Shown here one piece after another: positions 33,521-45,288 of a DNA stretch of 64,000 nt. The notes under the pieces were generated by a model, which was given only the letters and a program-made list of their open reading frames with translations, ran no database searches and was not told where the DNA came from. Positions within the stretch are counted from its first letter, which is position 1, and every line of letters starts with the position of its first letter. Source of the DNA: Zoroaster sp. YZ-2022 (Eukaryota; Echinodermata; Asteroidea; Forcipulatida; Zoroasteridae). The translations under genes and the position numbers were made by a program. The stretch is taken from assembly GCA_029582265.1 (NCBI GenBank), contig CM055822.1, positions 2,663,057 to 2,727,056 of the forward strand, in the 5' to 3' direction.

Positions 33521-33820
33521 GACAAAATCGCGCAAGACAAGATTGCGCAAGACAAGATCGCGCAAGACAAGATCGCGCAAGACAAGATCGCGCAAGACAA
33601 GATCGCGCAAGACAAGATCGCGCAAGACAAGATCATCCAAGACAAGATCATCCAAGACAAGATCATCCAAGACAAGATCATCCAAGACAAGATCATCCAA
33701 GACAAGATCATCCAAGACAAGATCATCCAAGACAAGGTCATCCAAGACAAGGTCATCCAAGACAAGGTCATCCAAGACAAGGTCATCCAAGACAAGATCA
33801 CACAAGATAAGATCATCCAA
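33521..33820 (+). repeat. 15-bp minisatellite, 20 units
   Basis: Perfect 15-bp periodicity, unit GACAAGATCATCCAA. Variants are grouped: seven units ending GCGCAA, seven ATCATCCAA, four GTCATCCAA, then two odd units. Because 15 is a multiple of 3, the array stays open in several frames on both strands (DKIIQ-type pentapeptides in one). No coding context was found around it, so I treat it as a repeat. Confidence 0.9.
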
Positions 33821-34057
33821 GACAAGAAAAGATTTATACAGTGGACTAATTATCCCTAGTCAAATCAAGACTAGGTAGAGTAATCAAGCATTTTAGGGTC
33901 GGGTTTCTATGTAAGTAATTATTGTAGTTATTCTAAGCTCAAATTGAGCTGTACGCAGATTGCTGCTGGAATGAAGAGAAGACGTCAACAGCTTGGAAGA
34001 TGAGATCTGATGGACAACAGTCAAACAGTAGTGAGTGATATTTTATCTTTTATTTGA

Positions 34058-34376
34058 AGGGAAGGTACAACATTGAAAATCTCAAAATCTCAGTGTTTCA
34101 TAAAACTTACTTGGTGTAAAGTTGATAATAGTAACACGCATGCAAAAAAAAACACCAAAAATGAATTCACAAATTAATAAGATCAAAAATGTTGGAATGA
34201 ATATGAAGTTACAATTTTCCAATTGAAAAATCTTCATGCATTTTCACTATTTTAACATCACATTGTTATAGGCTGAAGTTTCTAGAGGTTGATTGTTCAG
34301 TGTATATCGTAATTCATAGAAAGAAAGCAACAGTTTTGTCAACATTACCAATGATGTACCTTCCCTTAATTATATG
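34058..34376. mobile_element. Probable TTAA-type MITE
   Basis: GAAGGGAAGGTACAACATTG at the left and ATGATGTACCTTCCCTTAA at the right. Same terminal sequence as 51119-51363. The left TTAA is mutated (TTGA). Confidence 0.65.
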
Positions 34377-34388
34377 AGGTGACGGTAG

Positions 34389-34480
34389 TGTTGTGGCCGA
34401 GCGGTCTAGTTTACCGGACTCAAGTTCTGGTGTTAGCAGCAGAATGTGGGTTCGAATCCCGGCCGTGACACTCGACCATA
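34389..34480 (+). mobile_element. SINE head fragment (tRNA-Leu/Ser-like)
   Basis: GTGGCCGAGCGGTCTAG (A box) and GTGGGTTCGAATCCC (B box), a close match to the minus-strand SINE at 13331-13255. The body stops after ACCATAATTGCTT. Confidence 0.75.
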
Positions 34481-34679
34481 ATTGCTTATAGGGGCAGAGG
34501 CACCTAGGTTAACAACTGCCTTGTTCTGGACTAGTTACCCCTCACAGTTCGATTCACACCGTGAAGAGGCTGGTTATTAACTTGTCTTGTTTCGGTGCGA
34601 GGGAATGGGGCGACTTGCAAAAAAAAAAGGTCCCAAAGAGGCTTGGGTGTACTACATGCGGTGTACTGCATGTCACGGG

Positions 34680-34860
34680 GTGAACATTACCAATGATGTG
34701 CCTTCCTTTAATTATATGGTAATTGTACGGGACTTAGCACTGGAGGGACCATGTGATGGTCCCAAAGGGCTTGTACTACATGCAGTACCCGCGGTGTACT
34801 GCATGTCACGGGGTGAACATTACCAATGATGTGCCTTCCTTTAATTATATGGTAATGATG
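34680..34860 (+). repeat. Direct duplication
   Basis: GTGAACATTACCAATGATGT GCCTTCCTTTAATTATATGGTAAT occurs at 34679-34724 and again at 34815-34859, with GTACTGCATGTCACGGGGTG before each. A third degenerate copy of the CATGTGATG...CCAAA(G)GGGCTTG block is near 34982. Local tandem duplication of about 135 bp. Confidence 0.7.
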
Positions 34861-34869
34861 GTGGTGGTG

Positions 34870-35830
34870 TTAGTGCGTGGAAAAAGACGATGATGATTAC
34901 CATAGCACAGAAGCACGAAAGTTTCTACAGCTGAATAATCTGAGTCACACCGGAAAACCACCGAAAATCAAACTGAAGATCATGTGATGATCCAAAGGGG
35001 CTTGGGTGTACTACATGCGAGAGTGCCCGCGGTGTTACTAGCATGTCACAGGGTACAGAGCCCTACCTGCGGCCAGGGTAACAACTGGTGTTGATCTTAA
35101 AGATGCATCAGGCTGCACCTCCGGTATAGGAGCATGGTACTGGTGTGATCAGAGTTGGTCAACAAACGTTAGGTAGTTCCTTCATAACAAAGTATGGTGA
35201 GTACTTGAAGGGATGCGCTAGTAAGGAGTAGGGTTTCCCTCTTCACGGGGTGGACCGGAAAAGCTACACATTGCATCGTGCAAATCGCACAGTGTAGGAC
35301 GATGGAACCTGACGATCATACCAGAACGCGTTGGGGCTGGTATCCTGGGACCTGCACGTGGTGGCCCTGCTCTAGACAGACCTTACCAGGATGGTGTGAC
35401 TTGTTTCATAGCAAGAGTTTAATTCTTAACATCACATAATTAGTCAAACAAAATAATACTGAAAAACCAAGACTCCAGTCTGGGAGCCTGAAACATTCTA
35501 CAAAAGAACCAAATTGAGTATTTATAAAGATTCATTAAAAATCCAGAATTTGTCATAATGCATGTGAAGAATTACTTTATGAGAACAGGTCACATTTTTA
35601 TAAACTTAAAAGAAATTATAAAAATAGAATATATGAATTTTAGTTCCTCTTAAATTGAAGATGGATAGTAATGGAAATAAGTAATAGTGACCTATAAAAG
35701 GTTTGTAATTAAGAATTTCTATTCATTGTAATTAATTAATCTATTGGAAGAATTCTCTGGCTGTATTATTGTTTTATATACATGTATATGTTTTGTGGAT
35801 ATGTGTATGTGGAATGTGGATATTATTACA
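34870..35830. other. Gene-free stretch
   Basis: A moderately GC-rich part (35040-35400) followed by AT-rich sequence. No ORF with recognisable motifs. The GC-rich part (GATCTTAAAGATGCATC, CTGGGACCTGCACGTGG) may be an old repeat; unresolved. Confidence 0.3.
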
Positions 35831-35837
35831 TGTTAGG

Positions 35838-36141
35838 CAAAAGTCTCTAGTTTCTGGACATATGTCAGCTTCAAAATCAGTGCATTGACACGTTTTTTTG
35901 TTGCCAACCAGTGAAATACGTGATGGTTATTAGAACCAGACCAAATTTGGCTAAGAGAGGCCTCAAAAATCGGGCAAACGTTCATACCTCCATGTGAAAC
36001 AGTTGTTTAAAACACAGCATGGCAGAATTCCAATCGATCCAGCAATTTTGGCTGCAGTTGGATATTGTTTCATAGCAAAAAATTAATAAAATAAAAATTG
36101 CTGATGAGCGGCTCCCAGAAACCAGAGACTTTTTTTGGTAT
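35838..36141. mobile_element. MITE-like repeat with CTGGTTTCTGG ends
   Basis: Left GGCAAAAGTCTCTAGTTTCTGG and right CCAGAAACCAGAGACTTTTT are inverted. The interior matches 22655-22930. Fragmentary relatives near 39938 and 40030. Confidence 0.65.
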
Positions 36142-36398
36142 TATGTATCAAAGCATCAAGTTTCTTTCAGTTTTGAGTTATTCATTTAAGTAAACAAATT
36201 GTATTTATCAGTCACCATACACTTTCAATATCTTTTTGTCAGTTTTAAAGACCATACAAAGTGTTCAGTATGTATTTAATTATTTAAACAAATCGAAAAT
36301 TGTGGAAAAAACTATTATTTGCAGCCAAAATTCCAGCGGTTGAAATTTGTGACGTTACTGTTTTAGTGTGGTTGCAGCAAACATTTTGCCCATTTTGA

Positions 36399-36701
36399 TT
36401 ACGCTCTTTTATGGCGGTAGCTGAACGCAGCTGTCTTAACAACTGTTTGGCTGCTGCTGCATTGTCCGTGTACATGCAGGTGTCCGGACCTTTGGCTTTG
36501 CCATTTTTGACTGAATTTTATCAATTCGGGCTCAAATTTATACGATTCAATACCCCTTATTTCGCCAAATTGGGCATCAGTATAATCTTCATCAAATGAC
36601 GATGATGAACAACACAATTGGTCACAACTACTTTTGGAAACTTCTTCAAAAACACTTTCGGAAGTCGTAGTTGCTAAAGTTCTTTTTGCAGCTGCAAGCA
36701 A
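36399..36701 (-). CDS. Hypothetical fragment, possibly mobile-element derived
   Basis: A 100-codon frame beginning MLAAAKRTLATTTSESVF, followed by a Ser/Asp-rich acidic stretch and GIESYKFEPELIK. The x-Y-x-FEPE motif resembles the N-terminal edge of some invertebrate transposon-linked proteins with a P2X7-type zinc domain, but the rest of that domain is not visible. The sequence after FEPELIK has no recognisable feature. It may be a decayed exon or a chance frame. Confidence 0.25.
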   Translation of the reverse strand: MLAAAKRTLATTTSESVFEEVSKSSCDQLCCSSSSFDEDYTDAQFGEIRGIESYKFEPELIKFSQKWQSQRSGHLHVHGQCSSSQTVVKTAAFSYRHKRA

Positions 36702-37024
36702 CTTATGGTTATTCCTACTGAGAATTACTTTTTAAAAATAGGGTTGAAAATATTTACCGTGTTTTGTATGGTCTTTAAGAATGAACCATTTTGTAACTTT
36801 TATATAGTTGATTCAACTTGAAATGACCTTTAAAAATATCAAAAGTATTGTGTTAAAATCTATTTCATTTGATGGAAATTATGTATAAATTAATTTGTGC
36901 ATTCAAGTGTTCTTGTCTTGATATAATACTGCAATTAAAGCCACTATTCACTATTGGTAAATCTTGAAAACATAAAATGATCCAAGTTTTACATGAAATA
37001 TACTTGGTGTATATAAATGATGAT

Positions 37025-37419
37025 TAAGCTCGGGCGATAACACGATAATATCGAATATAGTGATACCTTTTTTATTCGATTACGATATCGAGAAGCTTCT
37101 TAAGTTATCGAGATATCGGCAAATCACGATTTAAACAAAATCGCCATTGTGATTCAAGTCAGAAATTCCATTGAACAAAATTATGAGTCTTTTCAGCTTT
37201 TGGAAGTGAGAAACAAAAGTGAACTACTTCAGAAGTACATACACGCTATGCAAACGAATTTGTGATTTATTGTGATGCTTGTAGAGGAGTACATACCTGT
37301 GGTTATCGGCTCTAAAGCAATCATGCACGAATGAAAAAAAAGTCGTGATACTATCGAAAATCGCGATATATGTTTGCCGATATATCGTGGATGAAAAAAA
37401 TCGATATCGCCCAAGCTTA
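37025..37419. mobile_element. hAT-type MITE, GATATCG family
   Basis: TAAGCTCGGGCGATAACAC to GATATCGCCCAAGCTTA, with a perfect 8-bp duplication ATGATGAT (37017-37024 and 37420-37427). 395 bp, non-coding, about the same length as 10195-10599. Confidence 0.9.
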
Positions 37420-37684
37420 ATGATGATGGTATCAAACATCGCTTGAAATACTTTTGTCTTACGTGATATAAGTAAAATGAGTGACATCAGAAAACAGTAA
37501 TTCCATTGGAATGAATATGATCATTTTAATGCATTTTCAAACTAAATTTATTGATGACACAAAGAAATATGCTGAGGTTTACAGGTTGGTTGAGATATAC
37601 AGACATTTTAACAAAGCGTGTTATACTGGATTTAATTTTCTATTTAATTTCAGTGTTGGGAATTGCATATTGTTGCAATTATCT

Positions 37685-37860
37685 GAAAACAAGATGTCTA
37701 TTTAGTATGGCCTCAATCCTTCAAAATCAACTGATATACATCATTGATTGTTGGTACTAAATCAATGTAATTTCAAATCCTACCTCAATCCCTACAATAT
37801 CATTCAAATCCTCCAGTTGATTTTGAAGGATTTAGGATGGTTAGGGTTAATACAAGGTTG
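37685..37860. repeat. CCTTCAAAATC inverted repeat
   Basis: CCTCAATCCTTCAAAATCAA near 37709 and TTGATTTTGAAGGATTTAGG near 37820 form an imperfect hairpin ending in TTAGGGTTAA. A relative of the tiny TTAA MITEs. Confidence 0.5.
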
Positions 37861-38022
37861 TACACACAACAAATTTTGTCTGAAAAACATATTGTTGATT
37901 TATAGTTAGAATTTTTGATTTTTTTCCTATTTTAAAATACTAATTTCATGTCCCTATCCAGTTAAATTACCTTACATCTTCCCAACTTGTGTTCTGCCCT
38001 CAACCCCTTTCCTACATTATGT

Positions 38023-39112
38023 CAAGTGGATCTTCTTATCCATAGTCAACCCACGGACCCATTGGATCTTCCATATCAGTGGTCTGTACTTGACCATTTT
38101 CCCACATGATGAGTGGATCTTTCTTATCCATGGTCAACCCACAGACACATTGATCTTCCATATCAATGATGTCTCGACCTTTTCCCTGCATTACGTCCTC
38201 CCCATCTTTTATCATAAATTTGTAATGTCACGGGTATTTATAGGGACAGTTTTTAAACACTTAAAATTTAATGACATTCTGTGCTTTATTCAACTGGATA
38301 GTGTTATGGGAAATGTATACCATTGGTAATTATTAGATCACACAAAACAAATTAATATACATGTATAAAGGTTTATTCATTATAAAGTAACATATTATCA
38401 AAAATTCTGTGAAATTATTCCATCTGAATTGCTTTAATTTGAAACAAATTTAAATTCTAAAAGTTTCTTGACGCAACCTGACCAGTGGATCTTCTTATAT
38501 CCATGGTCAACCCACGGACCCATTGATCTTTCATATCAGTGGTCTGTACTCGACCCCTTCCTACATGACGAAAGTGGATCTTCTTATCCATGGTCAACCC
38601 ACGGACCCATTGATCTTTCATATCACTGGTCTGTCCTCGACCCTTTCCTGCATTACGTCTCCCCACCTGACCAGTGGATCTTCTTGTCCATGGTCAACCG
38701 ACGGACTCATTGATCTTTCATATCAGTGGTCTGTTCTCGACCCTTTCTTCCTACATGACAGTGGATCTTCTTATCCATGGTCAACCCACGGACCCATTGA
38801 TACAGTGGTCTGTCCTCGACCCTTTCCTGCATTACGTCCTCCCCATCTTTTATCATAAATTTGTAATGTACAGGTATTTATAGGGACAGTTTTTAAACAC
38901 TTAAAAATTTAATGACATTCTGTGCTTTATTCAACTGGATAGTGTTATGGGAAATGTATACCATTGGTAATTATTATATCACACAAAAACAATTAATATA
39001 CATGTATAAAGGTTTATTCATTATAAAGTAACATGTTATCAAAAATTCTGTGAAATTATTCCATCTGAATTGCTTTAATTGAAACAAATTTAAATTCTAA
39101 AAGGTTTCTTTG
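38023..39112 (+). repeat. Compound tandem duplication
   Basis: A minisatellite with units of about 80-105 bp (GTGGATCTTCTTATCCATGG TCAACCCACGGACCCATTGATC, then GTGGTCTGT-CTCGACC) occurs as two units at 38023-38190 and about four at 38470-38835. Each block is followed by the same ~280-bp spacer (38190-38466 and 38831-39112). The period of the large unit is about 641 bp. Confidence 0.85.
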
Positions 39113-39304
39113 ACAACTTTTGGAGAAAAGTTTTAAATACTACTCAAATTGACCAAGTAAGCAGAAGTGCTATACTGTTTTTGCTTGTCAATTATTTCCA
39201 AAACAAGATGGTTTAAAATTTTGCATTTGCTGATAACAAAATGTTTTATTATTAATGACAGATGTAACAAGCTTGGACTTTGAAATGTTTATCTTGATTC
39301 AAAT

Positions 39305-39925
39305 TTAGTGTATACACCCATCACAACTTCTAAGTTCTAATATTTTTAGAATATCTCAACAAGTATTGCATGAATTTTAAAAATTCAAAAAGTTAATGAC
39401 ATATTCTACACAGCTCGTAATGAAATGGTTGAAATTCAATCATGCATGCACAATGGTGCAGTGATTTGAATGAAAATTCAGCTAAAAAAAGTTGCAGTAC
39501 ATGTACAAAGCATTGCTTTAAGGGCATGTTACATGCAGTTTTGTGTAAGAACTGTGCATCAATAACAATGGTATTGATGGCTGTTTCATAATAAGAAAAG
39601 AATATTCAAAGAGCAACATGCAACATGCATGTCCATTGTTTTAGAAGGGTAGAGCAAGAGTTTTAATATGGAATTGGTTCTTCATAACTGAGTTCTTACA
39701 GAAAACTACGTGTAACATGCCCTTACTGCAACTTTTTTTTCAGCTGAATTTTCATTCAAATCACTGTCAATTGTGCATGCATGATAAAATTTCAACCATT
39801 TCCATTACGAGCCGTGTTAGAACATGTCATTCTGTCATTTGGTTTTTTTAAATTCATGCAATACTTTAGATATTCTAAAAAATATTAGGGTCAACTTAGA
39901 TGTTGTGATGTGTGTAATTGTAAAT
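39305..39925. mobile_element. Large foldback (palindromic) element
   Basis: Left arm about 39305-39540 and right arm about 39700-39925 are reverse complements with scattered changes (for example ATTGCATGAATTT and AAATTCATGCAAT; ATTTGAATGAAAATTCAGCT and AGCTGAATTTTCATTCAAAT). Spacer about 160 bp. Arms end near ATCACAAC-TCTAAGTT. Non-coding; no target duplication identified. Confidence 0.8.
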
Positions 39926-40237
39926 ATTTAAGGCCGAAAAAAAATCTCTGGTTTGTGCATGCATTGCCATTTTACTATGAAACAATTGCAGCTGACCTAT
40001 AACTGGAAATCAACGACTTTTTTTGGCCTAAACATCTGTCCGTAAATTTTACCTACCCCCCAACATGGCAAGGATGTATGGACAATTTTAAAATGCAAAA
40101 CTCATTACTTTTTGTGTAAATTATGAATAAGTAATGTTATTAATGTTTAATAAATTATACATGATAAATAAAGACGAAAATTTAATATATTCTATCCCAA
40201 GGTTTAACTACAAGTTTTATTTATTTTTTCAATTGGT

Positions 40238-40301
40238 CAATTAGCTCAGTTGGGAAAGACTAAGATTGAGGGTTGGAAGGAACTGGGTTCAAATCCCAGT
40301 T
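40238..40301 (+). repeat. tRNA-like (SINE head) sequence
   Basis: TTAGCTCAGTTGG (A box) and GGGTTCAAATCCCAG (B box with intact T arm), followed directly by poly-T. The anticodon arm is unrecognisable, so not a functional tRNA. Confidence 0.6.
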
Positions 40302-41115
40302 TTTTTTTTTTTTATAAATTAAAAACCAAATTATGCATTTTTTCGTTTTTTTTTATAAATTAAAAACCAAATTATGCATTTTTTCGGGTTTTTTTTATAA
40401 ATTAAAAACCAAATTATGCATTTTTTCGTTTTTTTTTATAAATTAAAAACAAATTATGCATTTTTTCGTTTTTTTTTTATAAATTAAAAACCAAATTATG
40501 CATTTTTTTTTTTTTTTTTTATAAATTAAAAACAAATTATGCATTTTTTCGGTTTTTTTTTTATAAATTAAAAACCAAATTATGCATTTTTTCGTTTTTT
40601 TTTATAAATTAAAAACAAATTATGCATTTTTTCGTGTTTTTTTTTATAAATTAAAAACCAAATTATGCATTTTTTCGTTTTTTTTTATAAATTAAAAACA
40701 AATTATGCATTTTTTCGTTTTTTTTTTATAAATTAAAAACCAAATTATGCATTTTTTCGTTTTTTTTTATAAATTAAAAACCAAATTATGCATATATGTA
40801 TTTTTTTTTTTAAATTAAAAGCCAAATTATGCATTTTTTCGTTTTTTTTTATAAATTAAAAACCAAATTATGCATTTTTTCGTTTTTTTAAATAAATTAA
40901 AAACCAAATTATGCATTTTTTTTTTAATTTACAAAAAACAAATCACGCATTTTGGTTTTTTTATAAATTAAAAAACAAATCATGCATTTTTTGTTTTTAT
41001 AAAAAAAATAAAATGCATAATTTTTTTTTTTATAAAAACAAATTATGCATTTTATTTTTTTATTTATATTTTTTTTAAATTACACAAAAAAAGTGCATTT
41101 TATTTATTTATTTTT
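40302..41115 (+). repeat. 41-bp AT-rich minisatellite
   Basis: Unit of about 41 bp: TATAAATTAAAAACCAAATT ATGCATTTTTTCG plus a variable T run. About 14 good units to 40910, then degenerate ones to about 41115. Begins immediately after the tRNA-like sequence. Confidence 0.9.
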
Positions 41116-41706
41116 TTAAATTGTGCATTTAATTATATTCAGACACAAACTTGGCAACAGTATAAATAACTCAAGGTGTTGCTGCAATCCCAATCTTAGT
41201 TTTGTATGTTCTAAACCAAAATATCAGACAAATGATCAACCCTTAATTAAGAAGATGTGGCTACATTAGCTAGTACAGTATATACCATTGATTGTCCTCC
41301 CAGCCATAGGACCCTGTATACATCAAAACAAAAATGGTTTTATATCATTAGCAAATTACACAAACGGTATCCCTGGGTCTATAGAAGGCAAGTTTTTAAT
41401 TTCACTATTTCAACCATATTTCTATAAGGAAAATATTGATCTTCAGAAAAAATAGGCAACTCAAATTCATAAAAATGAGATAGAAGTATGAAGCATTTTA
41501 GAAAAACAATTTTTAGACCAAATTTGGAAAAAACATCGAGGGGTACCCTTGACGTTTTTAAAAAATTTTCCCACCTCAAATATTGTTCTCCGATTCGTTT
41601 CTAAGCCCTGGGTCATATTTTGTAATGAATAAAATTGACAAAAATGCGACTCAAATTAAGAAAAACTTGTATCGCCTAAATGAAAAAAATCTTTTTCACT
41701 GACACA

Positions 41707-41822
41707 CTGATCATCAGTATCGATTCGGCTGGTGTCTTGAGTCCTATAGATCTGCACATTGGCTACATCCTAGTAGTACAGGATACTGGTAACCACTGAT
41801 TGTCCTCCCAGCCATTAGGACC
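41707..41822 (-). pseudogene. Second copy of the exon-like block
   Basis: Shares GATGTATACAG/GG and most of the sequence of 43916-44033. Has a one-base insertion (CCTAATGGCT) and an in-frame stop in the corresponding frame. A third, shorter copy begins at 41313. Confidence 0.5.
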
Positions 41823-43023
41823 CTGTATACATCAAAACAAAAATGGTTTAATTTCATTAGCAAAGAAAATACAAAGATCAACAATCATCTGTTTTTGTAC
41901 CTATTTATTAATAAACTTGGGTATCCATCTCATTTGGATTGTTAAACATCTACAGGAAGAGAGATCATACCTCCCAATTGACCCACAATTCACAGGTTTG
42001 GCTCCAAAATTCACCTAGACTTGGTTCAAGTCTGTGATCGTGGTTTTGTCTCGCCTGAAGCCAATACTGCTCTGCAGTATCGCATTAAATAGCACCCTCT
42101 TGTGTATTAACATCCCGACATTAACCTTCGATCACAGACTTACGAAATGTTTGTACACACCCTATTGCAATTAGTCCAAAAGTGGGACGGAACAATCTGA
42201 TTGGTCGGGAAAGCCTTCCATAAACATGAATATTCAAACCAAACCTTCTACATGCAGTTGGAGATGTACTCAACGATTCCATTTAAACTGTAGGTAAGAC
42301 GTTTTTTGTACAGAAGGAATTATGTATTTTATTTTGTGCTTTTTTACAACTCTAAGATCTCATTAAATTTACCTATCATTTCAAATACTATTTACGTACC
42401 AAGCACTATACAAATTTAATATCGAATGAATATTACAGAAAGAATTTTAAAAATCAAATCTAAAATTTACCTTACCCACTGATAGAAGACAACCACCAAG
42501 CTATACCTTCTTGAGCAAGTTTTTAATTTCAATATTTCACCCATATTTTGTAATGAAAAAATTTGGAAAAAAGCGACTAAAATTCAGAAAAATGAGATCC
42601 AAGCACTATATTTCTCCAACAATTATGAAGCATTTGAGAAACATTTTTAGACCAAATTTGGAAAAAAACCGTTGAGGGGTTCCCCTTGTCATTTAAAAAA
42701 AAAAAATTGTTTACCACCTCAAAAATTGTTCTCCGATTCGTTTCTAAATTACACAAGGTAGCCCCCTGGGTCTATAGAAGACAACAACTGAGTTATATAA
42801 GCCTTCTTGGGCAAGTTTTTAATTTCACTATTTCACAAATATTTTGGTATGAAAAATATTGATTTCTGAAAAAACTTGGGGAAAATTAGGCGACTCAAAC
42901 AAAAGAAAAAAACGAATCTAGGCACTCTATTGTGTCTCTCAAACAAGTATGAAAACAATTTTAGACCCAATTTGGAAAAAACGTCAAGCGGCAATTTCTT
43001 GTTTTCCTTCTAAATTACACAAA

Positions 43024-43505
43024 AGCGTAGAACATAATAATAGTGAACATTTGTAATGCGCCGGTATCCGTCAAAGAGGACGCTCATGGCGCAGTGACAC
43101 ATAAGTGTAAACAAGAAAACAAAATACATGGTAAGAACAATGCAATATAAAATTACAAGGAACAATGATTGTAAAAAGGCTGACTGGCCCTGGTCAGAAT
43201 ATGCTAGGCAAAGACGATATTCTGACAAGGTTGATTTGAAAAAAATGTAAACACCGTAGCGATACTCTTCACATATTAAACAAAAACAAAAGGTATAAAT
43301 ACATCGTCATAACAGTCAATAGTTAAACATAAGTAAATTATACATTAATTTTCATCAAATGAGTTTGAGAGCAGTTTTAAATGAAGCAAGAGATGGAGAT
43401 TGTTTGACATGCTCAGGTAAATCATTCCACAAAGAAGGAGCAGCAGCAGCAAAAGAACGCTTTCCCCAGGATCTCTTTGTCAATTTCTTACTCAGAAGTT
43501 ATAGA
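43024..43505 (-). pseudogene. L2/CR1-like LINE 3' fragment
   Basis: On the minus strand KRSWGKRSFAAAAPSLWNDL PEHVKQSPSLASFKTALK then stop: the extreme C-terminus of CR1/L2-type ORF2. It is followed by a 3' tail GCGCCATGAGCGTCC to GGCGCATTACAAATG and an ATTATTAT end near 43030. 5'-truncated, as is usual for LINEs. Confidence 0.8.
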
Positions 43506-43915
43506 ACACGGCTACCGAAGTTTTAATTTCACTATTTCATCCATATTTTGTAAAGAAAATATTGATTTTTCGGAAAAACTTCAAATGAAGAAAAATGAGA
43601 TCCAGGCACTCTATTGTGTCTCTCAAATAGTATGAGGTACTTGGGGGAGGATCATTTTAGGCCAAAATTTTGAAAAACGTCCCTTGTAGTTTTCTTCACC
43701 TGAATATATTGTTCTCTGATTCACTTCTAAATTACACAGAAGGTAGCCCTGGGTCTATAGAACACGACAACCGAGTTATAGCCTTCATGGGCAAGTTTTT
43801 AATTTCACTATTTCACTCATATTTTCTAAGGAAAATATCGATTGTTGGAAAAATAGGCGACTCAAATTAAGAAAACGTTTATCCTAAATAAAACAGATAA
43901 AGGTTTTGTACGTAC

Positions 43916-44033
43916 ATTTTCATCATCAGTATTGATGTGGCTGGTGTCTCGAGTCCTACAGATCTGTACATTGGCTACATCCTTGTAGTACGGGATACTG
44001 GCTACCACTGATTGTCCTCCTAGCCATAGGGCC
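43916..44033 (-). CDS. Candidate exon of an unknown gene
   Basis: Bounded by GATGTATACAG (3' splice site) and AAAAT/GTACGT (5' splice site). 118 nt, open in one frame: ALWLGGQSVVASIPYYKDVA, NVQICRTRDTSHINTDDEN. I do not recognise the product. Two diverged copies (41707-41822 and from 41313) share the upstream intron and splice site, so either an exon was triplicated or the block is part of a repeat. No neighbouring exon could be joined to it. Confidence 0.35.
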
Positions 44034-45288
44034 CTGTATACATCAAAACAAAAATGGTTTAATATCATTAGCAAAGATACGTCAATAGTTATCAATTTTT
44101 GAACAGGTTTGGTTCCCAAATTGACCTAACCCGCCGATAGAAGACAACCACCGAACTATAGCCGTCTTGGGCAAGTTTTTAATTTCACTATTTCACCAAT
44201 ATTTTGTAAAGAAAATATTGATTTTCGGGAAAAACTTCGAAAAATAGGTGACTCAAATGAAGAAAAATGAGGCACTTGAAAAAAAAATTGAAATTTATTT
44301 TGAAAAAACGTCAAGGGGTACGGGTACCCCTTGTCGTTTTTTTTTCACCTCAAAAATATTTATTCTCCGATTCACTTCTAAATTACACAAAACGTAGACA
44401 TGGGTCTATAGAACACGACTACCGAGTTACAGCCTTCTTGGTCAAGTTTTTAATTTCACTATTTCACCCATATTTTGTAAGGAAAATATCAATTTTCGGA
44501 AAAATAGGCGACTCAAATTAAGAAAATGTTTATCTCATAAATAAAACAAAGGTTTTTGGCACATACATATTCATCACCAAAGAAAATTTGCTTAAACATT
44601 TCACAAAAGCGTAGACATGGGTCTATACAACACGGCTACCGGGTTGTAGCCTTGGGCATGTTTTAATTTCACCCATATTTTGTAAAGAAAATATTGATTT
44701 TCAGAAAAACTTGGGAAAAATAGGTGACTTAAATGAAGAAAAATGAGGATCCAGGCACTCTATTGTGTCTCTCCAACAAGTGTAGAGGCACTTGAAAAAA
44801 AAAAAAATCATTTTTAGGGCAAATTGTGAAAGGGGTACCCCTTGTCATTTAGTTCACTTCAAAAAAAGTTGTTTCCGAATCATTTTTTAATTACACAGAA
44901 AGTAGCTCTGGTTCTATAGAAGACAACCACCGAAGAGAACCTTCTTGGGCAAGTTTTTATTTTCACTCTGAAATTTAAAAAACATTTGGTTGGCACCCCT
45001 CTTCCTCACATTTTGCCATATCAAGATATTCTGTACAAAATACATGCTCCATGCCATACACTGGCATTAGTTACATGGACAACTGTAAATGGACAGTTTG
45101 TTTTCAGAAAATCATAGGGTCAAAAGTATTTACCCCAGTTGGGGAATATGCCCCCCCCCCCCCCCATTTTTTGCCCTATTTTTATGTAAATATTCCATAT
45201 ATTTTAAGTGTTCCCTCTTTTGATGATGACAGTAATAGATGGTCATGAGACTGCATACAAAAATTCAATTATTACTTAATACTTCTCT

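Larger units (their letters stand above)
41280..44960. repeat. Tandem family of ~330-bp modules
   Basis: Blocks recur at least six times with gaps: CCTGGGTCTATAGAAGACAA, GGGCAAGTTTTTAATTTCAC TATTTCACCC, GAAAATATTGATTTTCGG, AGGCGACTCAAAT, AGGCACTCTATTGTGTCTCT, CCAAATTTGGAAAAAACGTC and TGTTCTCCGATTC. Three copies carry a further block with an exon-like core (see 43916-44033). A LINE fragment (43024-43505) sits inside. Diverged, so old. Confidence 0.8.

Noticed and set aside
33329..33859. A 176-residue repetitive protein
   Set aside because: The frame exists because the 15-bp period is a multiple of three; flanking codons show no domain or splice context.
38468..38883. Overlapping frames in the 38-kb minisatellite
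   Set aside because: Repetition of the unit in several frames; no conserved protein motif.
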